A stretch of 64,000 bases of DNA, from NCBI GenBank assembly GCA_026224775.1, contig JAMFRP010000011.1:62001-126000 (forward strand). Direction: 5' to 3'. This DNA is from Bacteroidota bacterium. Its GTDB lineage: Bacteria; Bacteroidota; Bacteroidia; Sphingobacteriales; Sphingobacteriaceae. A model generated the notes under the pieces. That model was not told where the DNA came from and made no database searches. It saw only the letters and a list, made by a program, of their open reading frames with translations. Every line of letters starts with the position of its first letter. Position 1 is the first letter of the stretch. The position numbers were made by a program, and so were the translations under genes. Positions 35,589-46,200 of this stretch are shown here, piece after piece.

Positions 35589-36136
35589 GCAATATGTTTA
35601 TAGGCGGCTCTCAGAAATTTTAAAGCAATGGATAACTGGTTTTCAACGGACTTTTTGGAAACGCCTAATTTATCAGCGATTTCCTGATTGGACAGGTGTT
35701 CTATTCGGCTCAGACAGAAGATTTCATGACAACGTTTGGGTAATTGATCCAGATATTGGTTTAATTCCAGCTGTAACTCTAGTTCCCTGATGCGCACATC
35801 GCCGGAGTTAAGTTCCGATTCGCTCTCGGCTTCGGTGAATTCTGCCCGATAGGCAATTGACATTTTAGTAGCTTTTTGCCTTGAATATACCTGGTAACGG
35901 ATAGCTGTCAGTAAAAAACCTGGAAAAGCCTTAATTTCCAAAGTGCCTCGCCTGTTCCAAAGACTTAAAAATACATCATGAACAATCTCGAGGCTATTTT
36001 CTTCGTCCCCCAACTGTCGAAACGCTATTTTATATAATCTGGCCCAGTACCTTTTAAACAATGCATCAAAGGCTGATTCGTCGTCATTACGAACAGCATC
36101 CCATAATTCGGAATCGGTTTTCAGTGCTTTAAGCAT
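35555..36136 (-). CDS. ECF RNA polymerase sigma factor (FecI-like, PUL type)
   Basis: A 193-residue sigma factor. The ATG at 36136 is preferred over an in-frame GTG at 36148. Region 2: DESAFDALFKRYWARLYKIAFR, and VHDVFLSLWNRR. Region 4: YLDQLPKRCHEIFCLSRIEHLSNQEIADKLGVSKKSVENQLSIALKFLR. This is the Bacteroidota FecI-like class that pairs with a FecR anti-sigma factor. It is divergent from the fecR-like gene 133 bp away, which leads to susC and susD, so the glycan signal should reach transcription through this trio. Confidence 0.93.
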   Translation of the reverse strand: MLKALKTDSELWDAVRNDDESAFDALFKRYWARLYKIAFRQLGDEENSLEIVHDVFLSLWNRRGTLEIKAFPGFLLTAIRYQVYSRQKATKMSIAYRAEFTEAESESELNSGDVRIRELELQLELNQYLDQLPKRCHEIFCLSRIEHLSNQEIADKLGVSKKSVENQLSIALKFLRAAYKHIAYFLLVMYMLR

Positions 36137-36269
36137 ACAATTGGTCACTAAAAATAGAAAAAAAATTACATGTCACCTAAATTGAAAAAAAATAAAAAAA
36201 AGTATAAAAGTATGGGTGTTAGGTGTCTGAATACATACTATATAAATATAGACCCAAATTTTTTATTAG

Positions 36270-37433
36270 ATGATTACCAAAGAAGAGTTCCTAATACTGT
36301 ATGAAAAGAATCTATCAGGAGAATGCACACCTGAGGAAAAACAATTGCTGGAAGCCCACCACGATGAAATTACCATGCCGGATGACGAATGGGATAAAGA
36401 CCTGGGTAATAAAAAACGCTTGTACAATATTCTTAATGCTAAACTTCATGAAAGCATGGGCTCAACATCTGGTAATGGGGGCGCTATCAAACGGTACGTG
36501 TGGGTGAAATGGGCGGCAGCTTTATTGATTTTCTTTTCTGCAGCGATGTTGTATTTGAAACTAAGGCCTGTGACCCCGGCATATAATGGGTTAGCTAAGG
36601 TAAAACCTGCAGTAATCCTCCCTGGAAGCAATAAGGCGTATTTAACGATGTCTAACGGTACTGTGATTACTTTAAATGGTGCGAGAAATGGTAAATTATT
36701 AGCACAATCAGGCACCCAGGTTAATAAAGTAAAGGATGGGCTGCTCGAGTATAACGGCCAGAAATCCGGAAACCCTGCGGCCGCTGCTGACGAAAATGCC
36801 TATAATACGATGAATGTTCCCCGAGGCGGACAATATCAACTGATATTGTCTGACGGTACAAAGGTTTGGCTCAACTCGGCATCGTCCTTAAAGTACCCGG
36901 TTTCCTTCAATGGGAGAGAGAGGATAGTAGAACTTACTGGTGAGGCCTACTTTGAAGTGGTAAAAAACGATGCGCAGCCCTTTAAGGTACGGGTGAACGG
37001 AATTACCGTGCAGGATTTAGGTACACATTTTAACGTCATGGGCTATAGCGATGAAAAGGAGGTGAAAACTACTTTATTAGAAGGTGCAGTTAAATTGGTA
37101 AATAATGGCCACGAAGCATTTTTAAAACCGGGTGAACAAGGCATGCTCAACTCGCAGCATAATGGCTTTAATGTTAGAGATGTGGATGTAGATGATGTGG
37201 TAGCCTGGAAAAATGGATTTTTTGCCTTTAATAATGAAGATATTCAAACAATCATGCGGCGTATATCCAGGTGGTACGATGTAGATGTCGTATTTCCTGC
37301 GCAATTCAAGCGGAAAAATTTTGGCGGAACTATCTCCCGCTTTAAAGATGTTGACGAAGTGCTGAACGCGCTGGAGTTAACAGGATCTATTCACTTTAAA
37401 ATTGAAGGAAGGAGGATCACCGTAATGCCGTAA
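36270..37433 (+). CDS. FecR family anti-sigma factor
   Basis: A 387-residue transmembrane anti-sigma. The cytoplasmic N-terminal ~70 residues (EFLILYEKNLSGECTPEEKQLLEAH) bind sigma; a single membrane helix is at ~72-92. A FecR domain (NTMNVPRGGQYQLILSDGTKVWLNSASSLKYP, TGEAYFEV) and a DUF4974-type C-terminal domain (NNEDIQTIMRRISRWYDVDVVF) are in the periplasm. It would sense the N-terminal STN domain of the following SusC protein. Confidence 0.94.
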   Translation: MITKEEFLILYEKNLSGECTPEEKQLLEAHHDEITMPDDEWDKDLGNKKRLYNILNAKLHESMGSTSGNGGAIKRYVWVKWAAALLIFFSAAMLYLKLRPVTPAYNGLAKVKPAVILPGSNKAYLTMSNGTVITLNGARNGKLLAQSGTQVNKVKDGLLEYNGQKSGNPAAAADENAYNTMNVPRGGQYQLILSDGTKVWLNSASSLKYPVSFNGRERIVELTGEAYFEVVKNDAQPFKVRVNGITVQDLGTHFNVMGYSDEKEVKTTLLEGAVKLVNNGHEAFLKPGEQGMLNSQHNGFNVRDVDVDDVVAWKNGFFAFNNEDIQTIMRRISRWYDVDVVFPAQFKRKNFGGTISRFKDVDEVLNALELTGSIHFKIEGRRITVMP

Positions 37434-37564
37434 CCAATACAAATCTTAACACATATGCCTTAAAAAAGACCAGGAGCAATGGGATGCCCCCGGTCTATAG
37501 CCTTTCGGCGTTAAGGAAACATAACCAATAGTTAGTACAATCAATTATTATTAACCTTAATCAA

Positions 37565-40500
37565 ATGTATAAAATTATTAATGCATTTCTATGCATGCGG
37601 TATTCCCGCGTATTTTTTAAATCGCTGCTCATCATGAAACTTATAGTCATATTATTGACGGTGTCTTTTTTACAGGTAAGTGCTGCGACTTATGCGCAAA
37701 AAGTAAGCATAACGGTGAAAGACGGATCGCTGCACGATGTTTTCAAGAAGCTCAGAAAACAAACCGGCTACAACTTTCTGTACGACAGCGATATGTTGAA
37801 TGATGCCAAGCCGGTGGACTTATCTTTTATAAACACACCGCTGGACCAGGTATTAAAGGCGTGCTTCGATGGCCAACCCTTAACCTATATCATCAGCAAC
37901 AATACGGTAATCATACGTCTTAAACCGGTTGCGCCGAAAAAAGACGATGTGATGAGAGATCTCACCATTTCCGGAAAGATCGTTGACTCTAAAGGTAACT
38001 CATTGCCTGGTGTCAGTATCCATATTAAGGGGACAACTCAAGGGACAGTAAGTGATGCGAACGGCTCATTTACCATAAAAGTGGCAGATGACAAGGCCAT
38101 ATTAATTTTCAGCTTCATCGGGTTTACTACACAGGAAATTCCGATAAGCGGAAACCATCAAATTAATGTTGTTTTACTGGAGCAGCCGTCCTCCCTAAAC
38201 GAGGTTGTTGTGGTGGGGTATGGTACCCAGCGTAAAGGCGATGTAAACGGTGCAATATCTTCTGTCAGTGGTGATGTGCTCAAGGACCAGCCCGGCGCTA
38301 ATTTTGAGAGTTCACTGGAAGGCAAAACCGCCGGTGTTCAGATTATTCAGAATTCTGGTCAGCCAGGTGCTACAGCCCAGGTTCGGATCAGGGGCTTTAC
38401 CTCTATCAATAATTCCGATCCGCTTTATGTGATAGATGGTGTTCCGCTGGCTTCCAATGATGTCAATATTATTGACCCGGCAAACATAGCTTCTATTGAT
38501 ATCTTAAAAGATGCTTCCGCGCAGGCGATTTATGGTTCAAGGGGGGCAAATGGCGTCATATTGGTTAAAACGAAAAAAGGTAGTAAGGACCATCCTGAAA
38601 TATCATTCAGTACCTATCAGGGGATGTCGCAGATCAGAAAGACCCTGGATATGGTCAGCTCCGCCAACTATGTGCTGTTAAATGATGAGGCCTATAAGAA
38701 TGCGGGCCAGTCAACGCCGTTTCTTAACCCTCCTTCCAGTTATACCTCCACAACTAATTGGCAGGATGCAATATTTAGGACAGGAGTTGCGCAAAATTAC
38801 AGCCTGGCGATCAGCGGCGGCAGTCCGACAATGTCGTATAGGGTGAGCGCCGGCTATCTTGACCAGACCGGAACAATCATAGGTTCAGATTATAACCGCA
38901 TTAATATTTCTAACAATCTGACCTTCAATCCGAAGTCAAACATTGAGGTAGGTGAGATGATTGCATTCAATAAGTCGTTAACGCATAGCATAGATGGCAG
39001 CATCAACAATGAGGCTATTGCGGAAGATCCTACCATTCCTGTGACGCTTCCGAATGGTAATTATTCAGCGACCCAATATTCCGATATTATAAACCCTGTG
39101 GCGAAAATTCATTATCTGTATGAAAACCAACCATACAATCAATATGGATTATTGGCTAACACCTATTTACAATACAAGCCAATACCCGGCTTAGCGTTAA
39201 AAACGTCCTATAGTGCGGACATTAAATTTAGCGATAATAAGCAATTCACGCCGAGCTATGACGTAGCTCCGGACTTTAATAATCCCGTTCCAAGTTTATA
39301 TGAACAGAAAGACCAGGCGATCAACTGGACTTGGGATAACACGGCCACATATGACTTCAGCCTGGGTGCGAACAATCATTTCAACGTGTTAGGAGGTGTT
39401 TCTATGGAACGTTTTACCTATAACTATATACACGGATCTGACCAGGGGCAACCGGGTAATGATGCCTATTTGCAATACCTGGATGCCGGAACCAGTAATG
39501 AAGTTGTAGGCGGAAGTCAGCAGGAATGGGACTTGCTTTCCTATATTGGCCGTTTAAACTATAATTATCAGGGGACCTATTTCCTGACCGCCACCATCCG
39601 TAGGGACGGATCATCCAAGTTTGGTTCCAACAATGAATTTGGAAACTTTCCATCAGCTGCAATTGGCTGGGTGGCAACCAACGAATCTTTTTTCCCCAAA
39701 AGCAATGTGCTGACTTATCTGAAGGTGCGTGGAAGTTACGGTGTTGTGGGTAACCAGGCACCCTTAGGCTATTATGATTACTCTGCTACAATTAATAATA
39801 ATTACTACGCTGTAGGAAATCCTGCTACCGCCCAGGTTACTGCCGATCCTAGTGGTCTTCCAAATCCAAACCTGAAATGGGAGCAGGATGAATCATGGAA
39901 TGCTGGCTTTGATTATCACCTGTTCGGAGAGCATTTAAGTGGCTCGTTTGACTATTATCAGAAAACGACCAAAGACATGCTTTTAAGCCTGAATATATTG
40001 GCGGAATCAGGATTTACGCAGAGCCCGCCTGAAAATGCAGGTTCCATGAGAAATTCAGGTATCGAATTCTCTGCCGATTACCACACTAAATTATCGACAG
40101 ATTTTAATTTTAATGCTGGTCTCCACTTCGCGACCATAAAGAATGATGTATTGAGTCTGAAGGAAACCGGGGAACAGATCTATAGCGGAGGTTTCAAACC
40201 AGGTAATTTTGAACTGACGGAGGTTGGACACCCAATCGCTTCTTTTTACGGTTATGAGGCAGACGGCATCTTTCAAACGCCAGCTGATGTGAAAAACCAT
40301 GCTACACAACCAGGGGCGGCGCCGGGTGATATCCGGTTCAAAGACCTGAATGGAGATGGGGTAATCAACCAGGATGACCAGACTTTTCTCGGCTCGCCGA
40401 TTCCTAAGCTAACTTATGGTTTTAATGTCGGCGGATCTTATAAGAACTTTGACTTTAATATGAATTTCGACGGCGTCTATGGTAATAAGATAGCCGCGGC

Positions 40501-40915
40501 TTACGAGTATTACACCTACGGTTTATTCGTATCCAATTATAATTTTCAGGAAGCCGCTTTAGGTCGCTGGACTGGTCCGGGTACAAGCAATACCCTGCCG
40601 CGTTTAATCGCAAGTGATCCTAATGATAATTCCCGGCCTTCCAGTTTTTACCTGCAAAGCGGATCCTATCTGCGCCTGCAAACAGTATCACTCGGTTACT
40701 CGCTGCCACAATCACTGCTAAGAAAATCAAAGATCAGGGCATTGCGTATCTATATCTCTGCTGAAAACTTGCTGACCTTTACAAAATATACGGGGTATGA
40801 CCCTGAGATCGGGACCCAGAATCAGGGGAACAATGGAACTTTAAACCTGGGTATTGATGATGCTATCTATCCTCAAAGCAGGACGTTAACGGCAGGTGCA
40901 AACCTAACTTTTTAA
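37565..40915 (+). CDS. SusC/RagA family TonB-dependent receptor with STN domain
   Basis: A 1116-residue outer-membrane transporter. Order: signal peptide (MKLIVILLTVSFLQVSAATYAQ region), STN secretin/TonB signalling domain (VSITVKDGSLHDVFKKL...), CarboxypepD-regulatory-like domain (GKIVDSKGNSLPGVSIHIKG), TonB-box region (NEVVVVGYGTQRKGDV), plug (DGVPLASNDVNIIDP...GANGVILVKTK) and a C-terminal barrel ending in LTAGANLTF. The STN domain links it to the FecR/ECF pair upstream. It imports oligosaccharides with its SusD partner encoded 27 bp downstream. Confidence 0.95.
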   Translation: MYKIINAFLCMRYSRVFFKSLLIMKLIVILLTVSFLQVSAATYAQKVSITVKDGSLHDVFKKLRKQTGYNFLYDSDMLNDAKPVDLSFINTPLDQVLKACFDGQPLTYIISNNTVIIRLKPVAPKKDDVMRDLTISGKIVDSKGNSLPGVSIHIKGTTQGTVSDANGSFTIKVADDKAILIFSFIGFTTQEIPISGNHQINVVLLEQPSSLNEVVVVGYGTQRKGDVNGAISSVSGDVLKDQPGANFESSLEGKTAGVQIIQNSGQPGATAQVRIRGFTSINNSDPLYVIDGVPLASNDVNIIDPANIASIDILKDASAQAIYGSRGANGVILVKTKKGSKDHPEISFSTYQGMSQIRKTLDMVSSANYVLLNDEAYKNAGQSTPFLNPPSSYTSTTNWQDAIFRTGVAQNYSLAISGGSPTMSYRVSAGYLDQTGTIIGSDYNRINISNNLTFNPKSNIEVGEMIAFNKSLTHSIDGSINNEAIAEDPTIPVTLPNGNYSATQYSDIINPVAKIHYLYENQPYNQYGLLANTYLQYKPIPGLALKTSYSADIKFSDNKQFTPSYDVAPDFNNPVPSLYEQKDQAINWTWDNTATYDFSLGANNHFNVLGGVSMERFTYNYIHGSDQGQPGNDAYLQYLDAGTSNEVVGGSQQEWDLLSYIGRLNYNYQGTYFLTATIRRDGSSKFGSNNEFGNFPSAAIGWVATNESFFPKSNVLTYLKVRGSYGVVGNQAPLGYYDYSATINNNYYAVGNPATAQVTADPSGLPNPNLKWEQDESWNAGFDYHLFGEHLSGSFDYYQKTTKDMLLSLNILAESGFTQSPPENAGSMRNSGIEFSADYHTKLSTDFNFNAGLHFATIKNDVLSLKETGEQIYSGGFKPGNFELTEVGHPIASFYGYEADGIFQTPADVKNHATQPGAAPGDIRFKDLNGDGVINQDDQTFLGSPIPKLTYGFNVGGSYKNFDFNMNFDGVYGNKIAAAYEYYTYGLFVSNYNFQEAALGRWTGPGTSNTLPRLIASDPNDNSRPSSFYLQSGSYLRLQTVSLGYSLPQSLLRKSKIRALRIYISAENLLTFTKYTGYDPEIGTQNQGNNGTLNLGIDDAIYPQSRTLTAGANLTF

Positions 40916-40942
40916 TCTATGTACGCTTTAAAAATTACTACG

Positions 40943-42406
40943 ATGAAATACTATCACATAATAATAGCTGTAGTTTTATTGACAGGACTGGGCAGTTGTA
41001 ATAAATTTCTGGATGAGACGCCCACAGCGCATTTATCGACATCCAGTTATTATACGACCAGCGCTGACGCGGTTGCCGCCGTTCTGGATGTTTATCATTT
41101 AATGAAAGATCAGGCTTATGGCGGTTATTCGCCCTCCTCATTTGGCGATATCATGGCGGATGACGCCAACAAAGGTGGGGGCGGCGCTTCGGATCAGGCA
41201 CTGATACAAGATCTTAAAACGTTTACTGCAACGTCAGATAATGGCTATGTTTATAATGCCTGGCGCGATAATTTCAAGGGTATATATTTAGCAGATGTCG
41301 TATTACAGCAGGTGCCCGGAATTACTATGGATAGCCAGCTGCAAACGCAGATACTCGGGGAAGCTTACTTTTTACGGGGGTATTACTATCTCCAATTAGA
41401 AAGGCTTTTCGGGCGTGTGCCTATTATCAAAACGCCAATCGCCAATGGGGATTATAATGTACCGCAATCTTCTGAAGCGGATGTGCTGGCCCTGATTGAA
41501 GCTGACGCTACTACAGCGATTGCAGATCTGCCTAATCAGAGTGATCAGGCGCTGACCGATCGTGGCCGGGCGACTAAGGGCGCCGCACAATCGCTGCTGC
41601 TGGAAACCTATATGTGGGAGAAAAAATGGACGCAGGCACAGGCGCTGGGTGATCAGATCATTACTTCCGGACAATATGCCCTTGATGCTGATGTTACTCA
41701 AATATGGACATTACCGGAAGAATTTGGCCCTGAATCTATTTTTGAGGTTAATAACGAGGATATTCCAGGTAAAGGTGTAGGTAACTTATTAAATTTATTT
41801 GATGCGCCGAGAAATACCTGGGGATATGGCTTTGTTGTTCCATCCCAATCGTTGGTTAATGAATTCGAACCGGGTGATCCAAGATTAAATGCTACTGTCA
41901 TTTTCAATAACGAAAAGTTACCTGATGGTACCGTAGCCAACACAGCAACAAGCGAAACTGGTTACTGGAACAGGAAATACTGGTTACCGGTTAGTGAAAT
42001 CCCAACTAATAACGGCGGGGGGACCGGTGACGGGCCGACCAATGACCGGATTTACGGGCTGGCAGAAGTTATGCTGTGGACTGCGGAGGCTGCTTTTCAA
42101 AACGGAAATGTTTCCCATGCAACAGACCTGATCAATACCATTCGGGCGCGTGCAAGAACCAGCGGCGGTAACACTAATATGTCTATATTACCGGCCTATG
42201 GTTCCGTAACCCTTGCTCAAATTTACCATGAGGAACGTGTAGAAACAGCGCTTGGTGAACACCGCAGGTGGTACGATCTGATCAGGACGGGCAGAGCAGC
42301 CACTTTACTGCCGAACTTTAAAACCGGCGTGAACGAGCATATCCCAATTCCTTATAGTGAGATACAGCTGAGCGGCGGTGTGCTAACACAGAACCCAGGC
42401 TATTAA
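40943..42406 (+). CDS. SusD/RagB family nutrient-binding lipoprotein
   Basis: A 487-residue surface glycan-binding lipoprotein. The ATG at 40943 gives a lipoprotein signal (IIIAVVLLTGLGSC); an ATG at 40919 is also in frame and close to the susC stop. Typical blocks: CNKFLDETPTAHLSTSSYYTT, LGEAYFLRGYYYLQLERLFG, and the C-terminal YHERV(E)TALGEHRRWYDLIRTGRA. It caps the SusC pore. No SusE/F-type lipoprotein or enzyme follows; a terminator does. Confidence 0.94.
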   Translation: MKYYHIIIAVVLLTGLGSCNKFLDETPTAHLSTSSYYTTSADAVAAVLDVYHLMKDQAYGGYSPSSFGDIMADDANKGGGGASDQALIQDLKTFTATSDNGYVYNAWRDNFKGIYLADVVLQQVPGITMDSQLQTQILGEAYFLRGYYYLQLERLFGRVPIIKTPIANGDYNVPQSSEADVLALIEADATTAIADLPNQSDQALTDRGRATKGAAQSLLLETYMWEKKWTQAQALGDQIITSGQYALDADVTQIWTLPEEFGPESIFEVNNEDIPGKGVGNLLNLFDAPRNTWGYGFVVPSQSLVNEFEPGDPRLNATVIFNNEKLPDGTVANTATSETGYWNRKYWLPVSEIPTNNGGGTGDGPTNDRIYGLAEVMLWTAEAAFQNGNVSHATDLINTIRARARTSGGNTNMSILPAYGSVTLAQIYHEERVETALGEHRRWYDLIRTGRAATLLPNFKTGVNEHIPIPYSEIQLSGGVLTQNPGY

Positions 42407-42423
42407 TCATGTTTATATAATAT

Positions 42424-42464
42424 AATACGCGGGCGCACCGGGTTAATCGGTACGTCCGCGTATT
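42424..42464 (+). terminator. Hairpin after susD
   Basis: AATACGCGG at 42424 pairs with CCGCGTATT ending at 42464, and inner CACCG pairs with CGGT, giving a long GC-rich stem 18 bp past the susD stop. A T-rich stretch follows. It ends the susCD transcript. Confidence 0.75.
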
Positions 42465-42847
42465 GTGTTTATTGCTATAAGGCTAAATAAAGCAGTATTT
42501 CCCATTAATCGGAGCGCCTATTTATGTTTTTGCTTATTTAACAAGGGGGAGATTTACGCTAATAGATCTTGAAGGTATGATCCAGGTTATTAGCGCTGCT
42601 AAAACTTACCTTAAGGTCGTTGTAATAGCCAGTATTTTAACGTGTAAAGCCAGCTGTGAACACTTAGATCTCTACCTTGCTTCCATCCGTTCTGTACGAT
42701 TGATGCGGCGGTAAAATTACCAATGTTTTCAATGGCATTTAGTGCCACAATCTGTAATAGCGCCATTATTTTTTATTTAATTGATGTATAGATTTAAAAA
42801 TTAATTAATATTGTTTTTCTGCAAACCCACATGTTGAACTTTCAGCG
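42465..42847. other. Intergenic region, no gene seen
   Basis: About 380 bp without a supported gene. A 50-codon open frame exists on the - strand (about 42607-42763), but it has no family match I can name. The right end is A/T-rich and would hold the promoter of the short frame that follows. Confidence 0.3.
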
Positions 42848-43036
42848 ATGGACAATTTAAGTCATTTAGGAGATGACGAACTTTTGGAGCGGCTTATATC
42901 CGGTAATGGCGGCAAATATTGTACCCTATACACGTGGTCGAGTCATGCAAGTGGATATGCCAAGCTGTTTGCTGTATTAAAAAGTAACGCGAGGGCGACA
43001 AAGGCATTAGATAAAATTATAGCATGTACTTTTTAG
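42848..43036 (+). pseudogene. Possible ECF sigma factor N-terminal remnant
   Basis: A 62-residue frame that opens like region 2 of FecI-type sigma factors (MDNLSHLGDDELLERLISGN, then a LYTWSSHASGYAKLFAVLKSNARATKALDKI stretch in place of LYxRYxxxLYxxAxxxLKxxExAxDxxQ). The later part of region 2 and all of region 4 are missing. The pattern is suggestive, not decisive. Confidence 0.4.
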
Positions 43037-43248
43037 TTTCATCATTAAAAAAGCGCCTGCCAATCCAAAGATTAGTTTCATGGTTTTATTAGATTAATTT
43101 AGTTGGGATATTAACCATACAAAATTAGTACGTTTATCTAATCTTGATTAACAATAAATGTTAAGAGTGTTTATTTAATTCATCGGTTTCTATCTTTACA
43201 TATTAAATCAAACATTGCAATAAATAAAGACGGTACTAAAATCATAAT

Positions 43249-46200
43249 ATGGAGATAAGGGAAATATTTGAGAATAGAATTAAGATAGAGCCAAAGGTTA
43301 TGTCAATTGAAAGTCTTTTCAATAACATTGACCGTGTAAACAATACAAATTACAAACCGTCTTACCAGCGGAACTATGTTTGGGATGATGAAAAGGCGAC
43401 TTATTTTATTGAAAGTATTTTACTTGGAACAGAAATTCCACCACTCATTTTTTTTAGAAATATTGATAAAGTAGAAGTAATTGATGGCAGGCAGCGCTAT
43501 CAGACTATTTTAAGATTCATTAACAATCAGTTTAAACTCAGGAAAAATGGACTTCAAAAACTAGATAATATAGGAATTGCTAATAAATCTTTTAAAGATA
43601 TGGGCATGGAACTACAAGACCTTTTATGGGATACAAAATTGAGGATTATTGAATTTAGTTTTCATTCCCAAAATCTAATTGATGAAGAAATCGAAGAGAT
43701 TGTTAAAAAGGAAATATTTCGACGATATAACAGTGGAATTACACCACTAAAAACTACTGATATCGACAACGCCGTTTACATTGGGGACGATTTAAACACA
43801 TTTTTCAAACATCGACTGCAAAATGATAAGATTTTTTCACGGAATGTTGCTAATGTTTTGCACTTCGAGAAAAGTAGTACTGAAATCATCTTAAAAAAAA
43901 TCAGGCAGATGCTGGTTCAGCATCAAATTCCAATTCGGTATTATGCGATAAAAAAGGATACCGTAATCTCTAAATACTATGAGTTCTTATTCGCTAGTGC
44001 TGACGCAGAGGATATCCAGGAAGTCTTTACAAAATTTATTGAAAAACTTAATTTACTAAATCGGATAAAAAACACATTCCCAAATAAAGGCACGGCCTAC
44101 AACAGAATGATGTCCGAATGTTTGTTCTGGGTTTTCTCAATTTTGGAAAATGAGCAATTGTCTTTAAATATTATTACTAAAGAAGTATTGCAGGAACTAG
44201 TAGATTATTTAGTGATTAACCAAGATGCTTTTGGAATGGCCAGAAGTTCATTTTTAAATGAAATCACAACGCGATACACAGTAACTGCCGACTTTTTTGT
44301 TGAAAAGTTTAAGATTGATTTTCATATCTACCTTCAGAACAATAATGATTTCAAGCAAAAGAATAAAGACATTACGCCGATTGATGAAGAAAGAATAAGT
44401 TTTGATGAATTAAGGATTAATAAACCAGAACCGTCTTCCATTGCGATTATGGATATTTGCCGACAAATGGAAAGGCAGCGGTTTTTAATTCGCCCCCCCT
44501 ACCAAAGGAATGAGGTCATTAATAAAAAGAAGTCTTCATCAATCATAGAAAGTATTTTGCTGGGTATAAAACTGCCGCCAATTTTTGTTTATAAACGAAA
44601 AGATGAGGTTTCCGAGGTTTTGGATGGACAGCAACGCCTATTGAGTATTTTAGGATTCATCAAAAAACCCTATCTAGATGAAAATAATAAAATTAGGCAT
44701 TCGGATAAAGACGGCTATTCACTTAATTTAAAGAATAGTATATTAAAAAATCTAAATGGTAAAAAATTCGATCAGCTAAGCCTAGAACAACAGGAGAAAA
44801 TAAAGAACTTTGATCTATGGATTATAGAAATAAGTTATAAAAACAATATTAATTTTGAGCCAATTGACCTGTTTATCAGGTTAAACAACAAACCTTACCC
44901 TATTAAGGAAGATACCTTTGAAATGTGGAATTCCTACATTTCACGCGATATTATAGAAACTATAAAATCAATTCATAAAAACCATAGTGACTGGTTTTAC
45001 ATCCGAAAAAATAATTCACGGATGGAGGATGAAAATATTTACACCACTTTATCCTATTTCCAGTCGAGCTGGAATCGCGCTAACAAGCCAACAAATTATT
45101 TCCCCAAAGAGCTTGATATGTATAAGGTACTGAATAAAATAAATTTCAGGGTAAAATCGAAAAACGAAGTCAGCAAATTATTGGAGGACACTGAAACTAA
45201 GCAGGGTTTTATTAAAGCTGCTAATGACCTAGAGTTCAATTTCATTACTAAGCTTAAACTATTGTTATCAGATGAAAACGATTCGACTAGTGTAATTATA
45301 AATAAAAATCTTGATGGAATTTTCAAAATTGAAAATGGGAAAAGAACGCAACAGGGATTTTACGCCTTGTGGTATTTTCTTTTCGATATTCCTTTTGATA
45401 TCATTCAAGAAAAGAAGCATTTTATTCGGGAAGACTTAAAATCTTTATTTTTAAAGATGACGGAGGTAGAAAGTAAGCAGGATTTTGATGCAGCGATAGC
45501 GGCTTTTAAATTGAAATACACCCAAGATTCCTCAAGCGAAGAAAAAGCAACAAATGACTCTAAAAACCATATCAACTTAGGGGATATCGTTCATATTTAT
45601 CAAGGACTTAATTTCAATGGTGTAACTAAGTCGAACATACTTAATCCTAAAACTTTATACCCATACCTGCGAAAAGGTGAATTTAAAGATTTACAAATTA
45701 ACTCGGATGACATCACTTATATTGACAATAATGAAAAAGGATTAAATAAAGAATTTTTTGATGCCAGAGGGAAAATCTTACTTAAAAGGTCGATTACATC
45801 GGATGCCCGCTTTTCCGTTGCTTTTTATGATCAAAAATTGGCATTTAGTGTTGATACCTATGGTATAATTGCGAACCGCGGTGGCTTTTTGCCTAAGTTT
45901 ATTTTGGCTTTTATGGCCAGTCGGTATTGCTTCAATAAATATTATAATCAATTTTATATATCACCTACTGAGGAATTGAAGCCACTAGTGCTTGCTGATA
46001 TTAAAGCAATCCAAATTCCTTATTTAAACTTAGATGATCAAAACATATTTGCAGTACTTGTCGATTATACATTAAATTCAAATTTCAGTGGCCATATTAG
46101 CTTGTTTTTTATTAGATTAATTGATGCCATCATCTATGAAAACAGGTTTTCAGACCAGTTTAAAATATTTAATATTCAAATCATGGAATATTTGAAGGAT

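Noticed and set aside
42607..42763. Short - strand frame with an ATG in the susD-downstream gap
   Set aside because: About 50 codons, no signal peptide or family pattern, and no start context that stands out.
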